IMG/VR virus record: IMGVR_UViG_3300035665_000240
Location: 1 to 23,898 of that record
Direction: 5' to 3' (one strand)
From: a virus
Length of the DNA: 23,898 nucleotides
Shown here: positions 15,457-20,049 of the stretch, in pieces
Layout of the letters: every line of letters begins with the position of its first letter
Numbering within the stretch: position 1 is the first letter of the stretch
Program-made: the position numbers and the translations under genes
Notes under the pieces: model-generated
Databases searched by the model: none
What the model was told of the DNA's origin: nothing
Seen by the model: the letters and a program-made list of their open reading frames with translations, nothing else

Positions 15457-16387
15457 TCAACCTCCTCTGCACCTCTTCCCTGGCTTCCTCCCTAGGCTGC
15501 CACTCTATCTTCGGCACCTCCCCCATCGTCTCCGCATACCACCTCTTAGGATCCTCCCATATCGGCCTCTCCTTTTTTTTCCTACCCCCCTTATGGGAAC
15601 CCACTTCTTCTTCTATGGGGGCCTCTTCCGTAGTAATCCCGCCAGCTGGCGGAATTGTAGACTTTAGTAGGGGGTGGGGGTCTTCTTCTGGGGCATCGGT
15701 AGAGTTATCAGAGCGTTGGTGTGGATGGGAAAAATTATCAGATCGTTGGTGTGGATTATTGGACCTAGCGCCGCCCCCAGCCCCCTGGCCACTTTGCCCC
15801 TCCCCCCCTACCGTGGGGTCGTCCTCGTGCGCCTGCGCGTGTGCGGGTGGGTGCTCGCGCGTGTGCTCGTGCGCGTCCACGTCAATCACCCCGCCGAGTC
15901 GGGCTAGCTTTTCCCGCAAGCGTGCCGTTGTATCCGAGCCGGTTTGATGCGTGACGACTGACCGGGTTTCAAATGCGCTTACGTCCGCAAGCTGGCCGAG
16001 CATGCGCAAAGCCTGAAGGCGATCGCTATCCTTTTTGGCTGTCCTGGCGAGGTGCTGAAGGGAATCTACAAGGAAAGAACGGATTTGCAGGGGGTTTTGC
16101 GAATACCTCAACCGTTCAACCGCTTGTTGTTGCGACAACGCCGCTTGCACATTATCCGCCGATGCCGCCCTGCTCGCCATCATGCTCACCGTCTTGCTGT
16201 TCGTTGTCTTGGGCTCATGCGTCATGAGATACGCTTCCCGCTTACTAGCTCCCGCCCCTATTGCTTCCACTAGTGCTTTTTGCTTTGGTGTCAGCGGTAT
16301 ATGGGGAGTGAGCACCTTGTGTGCTGGTATTCCCTTGCTTATGAGGTCAACCGCTACCGGCGGTAATTCCTGCGCCTCACTTGCCAT
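15431..16387 (-). CDS. terS: Terminase small subunit
   Basis: From the ATG at 16387 (GGAAGG upstream; the in-frame codons at 16429 and 16402 lack ribosome sites) the protein is 318 residues. LTPKQKALVEAIGAGASKRE and AYL...NSKTVSMMASRAASADNVQAAL form the helix-turn-helix with the spacing of phage small terminases. A helical oligomerisation-like segment follows (QIRSFLVDSLQHLARTAKK). The C-terminal half is low complexity: a His-rich stretch (HEHTREHPPAHAQAHE), a Gly-rich part, two copies of PHQRSDN and a Lys-rich patch. Such a tail is long for the family. It would recognise the packaging site and deliver DNA to TerL. The coding DNA holds a palindromic element and 22-bp direct repeats. Confidence 0.8.
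   Translation of the reverse strand: MASEAQELPPVAVDLISKGIPAHKVLTPHIPLTPKQKALVEAIGAGASKREAYLMTHEPKTTNSKTVSMMASRAASADNVQAALSQQQAVERLRYSQNPLQIRSFLVDSLQHLARTAKKDSDRLQALRMLGQLADVSAFETRSVVTHQTGSDTTARLREKLARLGGVIDVDAHEHTREHPPAHAQAHEDDPTVGGEGQSGQGAGGGARSNNPHQRSDNFSHPHQRSDNSTDAPEEDPHPLLKSTIPPAGGITTEEAPIEEEVGSHKGGRKKKERPIWEDPKRWYAETMGEVPKIEWQPREEAREEVQRRLNESGEDGQ
15631..15674. repeat. Palindromic repeat element, copy 2
   Basis: This is the inverse-orientation copy of the block at 5211-5254, 37 of 44 positions matching by hand. The palindrome at 15635-15656 has the same CCGCCAGCTGGCGG core with one mismatched pair in the outer arm. It lies inside the small terminase gene, where the minus strand reads STIPPAGGITTEE, so it has been kept in frame. 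The AGTAGGGGG flank is also conserved. Confidence 0.65.
15705..15756. repeat. 22-bp direct repeat, two copies, inside terS
   Basis: Two copies at 15705-15726 and 15735-15756 (period 30 bases) start TTATCAG and end GTTGGTGTGGAT, differing at one base. On the coding strand they give the duplicated peptide PHQRSDN. They lie 31 bases from the palindromic element, and could be a protein-binding repeat such as a packaging site or only a recent slip duplication. Confidence 0.6.
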
Positions 16388-16487
16388 GCTTTGCCCTTCC
16401 ATTGCCGTGTGAACGTTATGCGAACGCATTATGACCGTTTATCGGTTGCAGTCAACCGTATGTCAGCTAGAACTTGCCATTAGTCCA

Positions 16488-16515
16488 TTTATACCCCTTA
16501 GCCTATTGCATACAA
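16488..16515 (-). promoter_or_regulatory. Promoter-like site for the terminase/capsid operon
   Basis: On the minus strand TTGTAT (16515-16510) is followed after 16 bases by TATAAA (16493-16488). It is about 100 bases upstream of the preferred terS start at 16387. Its -35 lies inside the left arm of the inverted repeat at 16510-16543. Confidence 0.5.
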
Positions 16516-16534
16516 TACATAACACGCCTATGAT
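16506..16534 (+). promoter_or_regulatory. Promoter-like site for the plus-strand cassette
   Basis: TTGCAT (16506-16511), a spacer of exactly 17 bases and TATGAT (16529-16534) fit a sigma70 promoter. It is 37 bases before the first ATG of the cassette. Its -35 overlaps that of the opposite promoter, and its -10 reaches the right arm of the inverted repeat. Confidence 0.55.
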
Positions 16535-16543
16535 GTATTGCAT
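16510..16543. promoter_or_regulatory. Operator-like inverted repeat between divergent operons
   Basis: ATACAATACAT (16510-16520) and ATGTATTGCAT (16533-16543) are inverted 11-base arms with one mismatch, separated by 12 bases. The centre-to-centre spacing (23 bases, about two helical turns) suits a dimeric helix-turn-helix repressor. It covers the -35 boxes of both promoters. The rest of 16430-16571 holds nothing else recognisable. Confidence 0.55.
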
Positions 16544-16571
16544 CGACTAACTACAACCTGGAGCCTTAATC

Positions 16572-16778
16572 ATGACAACCGATCAAGTCATTTCCTTAGC
16601 CGTGAGACATGCTGACTGCCCCAGCTCTCATGCTTGTTTAGATGATGCAGTCCTTGCCCTTACCGCTGATTACTTTACCCCGTCCGAGCGTCAGCTATAC
16701 GCTAAACAATGGGCAATCCGATCGCTTGCTCACTCCGTGGGCATTTTTCACCCTGATTACCAGCAGGCTACCCGCTGA
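16572..16778 (+). CDS. Small protein with SLAHSVGIFHPDYQ C-terminal motif
   Basis: This 68-residue protein is the first gene of the plus-strand cassette. TGGAG lies eight bases before the ATG. The C-terminal segment AIRSLAHSVGIFHPDYQQA is a motif I recall from short proteins of unknown function in beta- and gammaproteobacterial integrative elements, plasmids and phages. The N-terminus has ACLDDAVLALTADYF, likely helical. No enzymatic motif. The promoter-like sequence at 16506-16534 would drive it. Role unknown. Confidence 0.6.
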   Translation: MTTDQVISLAVRHADCPSSHACLDDAVLALTADYFTPSERQLYAKQWAIRSLAHSVGIFHPDYQQATR

Positions 16779-16792
16779 GAGCTTAGCCAATT

Positions 16793-16830
16793 GCCCCGGG
16801 CTCCGGGGCCTTTGGGTGCGCTTTTGCACC
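16793..16830 (+). promoter_or_regulatory. Tandem-hairpin mRNA leader, copy 1
   Basis: Two stem-loops follow each other in the gap between cassette genes: GCCCCGG/CCGGGGC with a three-base loop (16793-16809), and GGTGC/GCACC with a six-base loop (16815-16830). The second is followed by AACCAGAGAGAACCACAAC and then the ATG at 16852. The same order, second stem and AGAGAACCA segment occur before the gene at 17933. No U-tract, so it is not a normal terminator. Confidence 0.65.
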
Positions 16831-16851
16831 ATAACCAGAGAGAACCACAAC

Positions 16852-17052
16852 ATGAAACGATTGATTAACCGCTTAGCCCTCAGGCTTGCTCCCTTTACAG
16901 TGCGCGTGCTTAGCTCAGACCGCACTTATACCCACAAGGCGCACTCATACGCCGATGCGCTCTCATGGGCCCAGCAATACCCCGCCGACTGGGGACGCGT
17001 AGTTATAACCGGCCGGTTCGGTCGCGCAATTGCAGAACGGGGCCAAGCATGA
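16852..17052 (+). CDS. Small basic cassette protein (66 aa)
   Basis: The gene starts at the ATG at 16852, inside a longer open frame that begins within the previous gene; the hairpin leader and the AGAGAGAA sequence directly upstream support this start. The 66-residue product is basic: MKRLINRLALRLAPFTVRVL, then AHSYADALSWAQQYP and a C-terminal GRFGRAIAER. The ALSWAQQYP...RFGR-IA pattern resembles short proteins that I recall from proteobacterial mobile elements. The stop overlaps the next ATG (ATGA). Function unknown. Confidence 0.6.
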   Translation: MKRLINRLALRLAPFTVRVLSSDRTYTHKAHSYADALSWAQQYPADWGRVVITGRFGRAIAERGQA

Positions 17053-17351
17053 GCAAACCTTACACCGAGCGCACATGGCCCGAACGCCTCGCCATCATGA
17101 AAGACTTAGAGGCTTGCAATTCAATGATGCACCAGGGCCACGTTGGGAACGGCTTTGTCGCTGCCATTGGCCGGGATAGCTTCGCCGTGACCGATCAAGC
17201 CATGCGAGCCCATGGCTTTGAATGCGCCGAGCTTTACAACTTCCCGCTTGGCACTGATAAACCCGCCGAGCACCTACGCCATGACTCCCGCGGCTTTCCT
17301 TCCTGCTGCTGGCTTTTGGCTTGGTTCGAACCGATCGGGGGGCAAGCATGA
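17049..17351 (+). CDS. Cassette protein of unknown function (100 aa)
   Basis: The ATG at 17049 overlaps the previous stop (ATGA), so it is preferred to the longer frame opening at 16965. The 100-residue protein contains WPERLAIMKDLEACNSMMHQ, GNGFVAAIGRDSFAVTDQAM and a C-terminal SCCWLLAWFEPIGGQA. I do not recognise a family. It has no signal peptide. Its end again overlaps the next start by ATGA, so it belongs to one translationally coupled cassette. GC content is high like its neighbours. Confidence 0.55.
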   Translation: MSKPYTERTWPERLAIMKDLEACNSMMHQGHVGNGFVAAIGRDSFAVTDQAMRAHGFECAELYNFPLGTDKPAEHLRHDSRGFPSCCWLLAWFEPIGGQA

Positions 17352-17692
17352 TGCTACTGAGCAAAACCTATGAAATAATCACGCCCGAATCCGCCGAGGA
17401 TGGCGCGGTTGATCGGTCAGGCTTTGAGTTCGAGCGCGAGCCCTTTGGGTTCCGCGAGCTTATGCAAGCACTCGACGACTACGATCACCCCAGCGATTCG
17501 CACATAGGCCCACACACCTGGGTTTCGACCGCCCCAGAGATCGACTGGCGCACTGGCGCCGAGACGGTTTATAGCTTGCACTTTGTTGGGCCCGAGTCGA
17601 AGCGTAAGTATTGGCTGAGAGCATTACGCAATCGCTTTCGCCCGAAAGTAGAACCACGCAACCGCGGCCAAATGGCCCTTGAAGGAATTTAA
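17348..17692 (+). CDS. Cassette protein with GPHTWVSTAPEIDWRTG motif (114 aa)
   Basis: The ATG at 17348 overlaps the previous stop (ATGA); a second ATG follows at 17351. The 114-residue protein has FGFRELMQALDDYDHPS, then GPHTWVSTAPEIDWRTGAET and VYSLHFVGPESKRKYWLRAL. I recall similar short proteins (FREL...DY-PS, TRTG, SLH(Y/F)VGP) from proteobacterial plasmids and integrative elements, where their role is unknown. The basic C-terminus (RNRFRPKVEPRNRG) could bind nucleic acid. Its presence supports the idea that the cassette came from a mobile-element gene pool. Confidence 0.6.
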   Translation: MMLLSKTYEIITPESAEDGAVDRSGFEFEREPFGFRELMQALDDYDHPSDSHIGPHTWVSTAPEIDWRTGAETVYSLHFVGPESKRKYWLRALRNRFRPKVEPRNRGQMALEGI

Positions 17693-17694
17693 TT

Positions 17695-17859
17695 ATGAAC
17701 GACTACATTGCACAAGGCTTTAAGAACCGCCGCGACTATCTCGAATCATTGGCCGAGGAATACGACCGCGACAAGGTTTTTATGCTTGCTTCCTTGCTTG
17801 GCCCTTCCGAGGACTTTGACGGGCTAGTGACCGCCCTCGAAGATGACATGGATTACTGA
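17695..17859 (+). CDS. 54-residue cassette protein (GFKNRRDYL...GPSEDFDGL)
   Basis: This is a short but convincing gene: GAAGGA lies about eight bases before the ATG at 17695, and 54 codons end in TGA at 17857-17859. The protein includes GFKNRRDYLESLAEEYDRD and LASLLGPSEDFDGLVTALED. I recall the RRDYL-SLAEEY and LLGP-EDFDGLV motifs from a small family found in proteobacterial mobile elements; function unknown. It is separated from the previous gene by only two bases. Acidic overall, unlike its basic neighbours. Confidence 0.7.
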   Translation: MNDYIAQGFKNRRDYLESLAEEYDRDKVFMLASLLGPSEDFDGLVTALEDDMDY

Positions 17860-17871
17860 GGATGCAACCTC

Positions 17872-17910
17872 GGGCACTTTGCGAAGTGCCCAGGGGTGCA
17901 GCTTCGCACC
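17872..17910 (+). promoter_or_regulatory. Tandem-hairpin mRNA leader, copy 2
   Basis: GGGCACTT/AAGTGCCC with a four-base loop (17872-17891) is followed by GGTGC/GCACC with a six-base loop (17895-17910), then ACCAAGAGAACCAAACC before the ATG at 17933. The second stem and the AGAGAACCA segment match copy 1, while the first stem has a different sequence but the same place. Pairing rather than sequence is conserved in the first stem. Confidence 0.7.
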
Positions 17911-17932
17911 GATCAACCAAGAGAACCAAACC

Positions 17933-18376
17933 ATGGAACAACGCAAGCAGCAAATTATCGACAGCCTTTACCGCTGGATTAAGCAGCGCCCCGGACTTGA
18001 GTTCGGGAATTATGGCGACATTTCAGCTTACCGATCAGAGCTTCGCAGCATCACCAAAGATTTACACCACGCCCGCGAACTGCTCGCCTACGTTAGCCGC
18101 CGCCCAAGTATCACAGCCGACGATTTACTAACCGCCGCCCGCAGCGCCTTCAGCGGCCGCCTAAGCATACGCGAAGGCTTAGCACGCGCCGAGGTTGAAT
18201 ACTGTACCGGGCAATACTGGCCCACTGAATACCGCCGCGCTACTTGCGCCGTGCTTGCCTCGGCTATCTGGTATCGACTCCGCGACGATGTACAAGGCGA
18301 CGACAAAGCCGAAGCCATACGCAAGGCCGCACGCCGTGAGCTCCCCCGATCAGTAGCGGCCCGGTGGTTTCGATGA
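17933..18376 (+). CDS. Cassette protein with GQYWPTEYRRATCAVLASA motif (147 aa)
   Basis: The start is taken as the ATG at 17933, right after the hairpin leader, rather than the upstream in-frame codon at 17843 that would put coding sequence through the hairpins. The 147-residue protein has a helical N-terminus (KQQIIDSLYRWIKQRPGLEF), RSELRSITKDLHHARELL, and CTGQYWPTEYRRATCAVLAS followed by an Arg-rich C-terminus. I recall the GQYWPTEYRRA-CAVLAS segment in hypothetical proteins of proteobacterial mobile elements. It could be DNA-binding from charge; no catalytic motif is seen. The end overlaps the next ATG. Confidence 0.65.
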   Translation: MEQRKQQIIDSLYRWIKQRPGLEFGNYGDISAYRSELRSITKDLHHARELLAYVSRRPSITADDLLTAARSAFSGRLSIREGLARAEVEYCTGQYWPTEYRRATCAVLASAIWYRLRDDVQGDDKAEAIRKAARRELPRSVAARWFR

Positions 18377-18666
18377 TCTGCCGCCCTTTTTTCACCTTCG
18401 CACCCGCTGGAGACTTCGAGCGGGAATTTTTCCGACTGGTCGACGAGTATCGCGCACGCAACCCGCGCGGACTTTCGGGAACCATAGGCGAGAAAGGCAG
18501 CTTTCAGGTTTTCACGCCGCCGAAAACGACTCACCCGCTACTGTTCGCCGCTCAAATGGTTAGCCGCAAGGATTACCGCATAGCCGACCCCTACGGGCCC
18601 GCTGGCATGGTCGAATGTGAAGGCAGCTTGCTGTTCTATGGGCTTGCTATACACTCGCCCGGATGA
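18373..18666 (+). CDS. Cassette protein of unknown function (97 aa)
   Basis: The ATG at 18373 overlaps the previous stop (ATGA), which fixes the start in preference to 18364. The 97-residue protein has FEREFFRLVDEYRARNPRG, then KGSFQVFTPPKTTHPLLFAA and DPYGPAGMVECEGSLLFYGL. It is not a family I recognise. No membrane segment. Its end overlaps the next gene by ATGA. Codon use is GC-rich like the rest of the cassette. Confidence 0.5.
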   Translation: MICRPFFTFAPAGDFEREFFRLVDEYRARNPRGLSGTIGEKGSFQVFTPPKTTHPLLFAAQMVSRKDYRIADPYGPAGMVECEGSLLFYGLAIHSPG

Positions 18667-18863
18667 ATCCTTACATCGAGATGAACGAAGGCATGGCCGA
18701 GATTTTAGCGGCCTTGCCCGACCAATTCGAGCACCCGGGCACAGCCGCCGCCGCACTGGCCGCGGCCTTTGTCGTTCACTGTCGGCAATGGGGTATCACC
18801 GACGAGACCGCACAGACGCTTATCACCGCCGCTCTAGCCGACTACACACTGACGAAGCATTGA
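18663..18863 (+). CDS. Last cassette gene, small helical protein (66 aa)
   Basis: The ATG at 18663 overlaps the previous stop. The 66-residue acidic protein has EGMAEILAALPDQFEHPGTA and AAALAAAFVVHCRQWGITDE, an Ala-rich helical arrangement without a clear membrane anchor. Its last 30 bases overlap the 3' end of the primase-like gene on the other strand, so the two operons converge with no intergenic terminator that I can see. I do not recognise the family. Confidence 0.5.
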   Translation: MNPYIEMNEGMAEILAALPDQFEHPGTAAAALAAAFVVHCRQWGITDETAQTLITAALADYTLTKH

Positions 18864-19616
18864 CCGCACCGCACCGAGACCCGCTCTCATATGCAGATCG
18901 TTTGCATCATCACCAAGTGTCGGACTCATGCACCACGGCAAACCCGAAGCCTTCGCAACCCGCTGACCCGTTCCGCTCGTGTCATGATCGGCAACGATAC
19001 GCCCGCCCGTAATGCGTGCCACATGCGCCAGATTGCCCGCACTGAAGCACACCACCACGCGCACATCAGAAAACCGCAACGCCGCTTGCACGCTTAGCCC
19101 GGTCGCGTAGCCTTCGACTAACCACGGCTCCCGACCACGACCGAGCACGAACACCGCGCCTTTCGCACGCGTGCCAGGTATGAAGCGCTTTTCACCACTG
19201 ACTTGGATTCTCTGGGCGCCCACCACCCGCTGCGTATTTACATCCCTCATGGGTACGATCAGCTCTTCACCAACGACTAGCCCCTTAGCATCTGGAAATC
19301 CCTTGGCTTTCAGATAGGGATGCTGCGCCATGGTTGCCTTATTGATCAGCTCCTGCGCTTGCTTGGCCGCCCGTGCGTGCTTGATACGCTCTTCACTATC
19401 GTCAAAGTATTTGATGAACTGGCTGACCTTCTCACCATACCGAGCAAACGATTCCATGGTTGCCCAGTTCTTCACCACTCCTGAGTTGCCATCAAAGATG
19501 TAAGCACCATTCCTTTTGCGTGGCTTATCTACCGTGGGTACCCGGTGCCACCTGCCATCAGGTATGGCATGGTTGATGATCAGTCCATGGGCCTGTGCAT
19601 GTGCAACGAAACTCAT
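18834..19616 (-). CDS. Toprim-domain DNA primase-like protein
   Basis: The 260-residue protein has an N-terminal region with GRWHRVPTVDKPRKRNGAYI, a helical linker, HPYLKAKGF (98-107), then a Toprim fold: WLVEGYATGLSVQAAL with E168, VVVCFSAGNL, and IVADHDTSGTG with D210 and D212. These acidic residues are those expected for metal binding in Toprim primases. No helicase domain is attached; the SF2 helicase is encoded separately upstream. It probably makes RNA primers for phage replication. It starts at an ATG overlapping the upstream stop (ATGA). The 3' end overlaps the plus-strand cassette by 30 bases. Confidence 0.8.
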   Translation of the reverse strand: MSFVAHAQAHGLIINHAIPDGRWHRVPTVDKPRKRNGAYIFDGNSGVVKNWATMESFARYGEKVSQFIKYFDDSEERIKHARAAKQAQELINKATMAQHPYLKAKGFPDAKGLVVGEELIVPMRDVNTQRVVGAQRIQVSGEKRFIPGTRAKGAVFVLGRGREPWLVEGYATGLSVQAALRFSDVRVVVCFSAGNLAHVARITGGRIVADHDTSGTGQRVAKASGLPWCMSPTLGDDANDLHMRAGLGAVRSMLRQCVVG

Positions 19617-19876
19617 GTGTTGCGCTCCTTTAGCTTGGCTTCAATGGCTCGTGCAAATCCCCACCGATCAAAAAACTCCGAGTTACTTGCGTCGAATTTT
19701 TCAGCGAGGTAACCCAAATCCTGTATCTCTTCATCGGTCAGCCCTTGCCACTCACCCCATACGCCAACCTCTCCAACCCTTGCCAGATCTGACTTACAAC
19801 AATGCCCACACCTTGGACACTCAAAGTCATCAAGATATGACCTTGGCTTCTGGTGCATGTTGTGATCCCCGCTCAT
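19613..19876 (-). CDS. Small CxxC-type phage protein
   Basis: The ATG at 19876 overlaps the stop of the HTH gene (ATGA) and has GGGGGAAGG upstream, so the longer frame to 19957 is rejected. The 87-residue protein carries FECPRCGHCCK, a cysteine cluster that could bind zinc but lacks an obvious second pair, then LTDEEIQDLGYLAEKFD and a C-terminal helix AIEAKLKERN. It sits between DNA-binding and primase genes, so an accessory replication or regulatory role is possible. I do not recognise a characterised family. Confidence 0.6.
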   Translation of the reverse strand: MSGDHNMHQKPRSYLDDFECPRCGHCCKSDLARVGEVGVWGEWQGLTDEEIQDLGYLAEKFDASNSEFFDRWGFARAIEAKLKERNT

Positions 19877-20049
19877 ACCTTCCCCCCAAGTAGTAGCCTC
19901 AGTGAATCCATGACCCAGTACTTCGGGCCTGTCGTTATCCCCGCGGCGATACGCCATATCGATGACTGAGTAACACCAATTGACTTGGCAATCTGGTGAT
20001 GCGTCATGCCCCTAGCTTCCAGCGCTCTCACTATTTCCTGTGGTGTCAT
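19873..20049 (-). CDS. Short helix-turn-helix DNA-binding protein (58 aa)
   Basis: The ATG at 20049 overlaps the helicase stop (ATGA), giving a 58-residue protein; the longer reading to 20157 would lie within the helicase gene in another frame. It is essentially one HTH: MTPQEIVRALEARGMTHHQI, AKSIGVTQSSIWRIAAG, then a helix YWVMDSLRLLL. The QIAKSIGVTQSSIWRI segment fits the Cro/CI (XRE) recognition pattern. As the main small HTH protein beside the divergent operons it is a candidate to bind the inverted repeat at 16510-16543, though this is inference. Confidence 0.75.
   Translation of the reverse strand: MTPQEIVRALEARGMTHHQIAKSIGVTQSSIWRIAAGITTGPKYWVMDSLRLLLGGKV

Noticed and set aside
15705-15756. 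Two 22-bp direct repeats as a short CRISPR array
   Set aside because: Only two copies, an eight-base gap, and they lie in a coding region; no cas genes are present.
17321-17340. A second T-arm-like GGTTCGAACC
   Set aside because: It is within a plus-strand gene and has no matching D-arm or anticodon stem upstream.
18088-18534. 148-residue minus-strand open frame opposite the cassette
   Set aside because: It is antisense to two coupled plus-strand genes, is Arg/Ser-rich as expected of a GC-rich shadow frame, and has no ribosome site.
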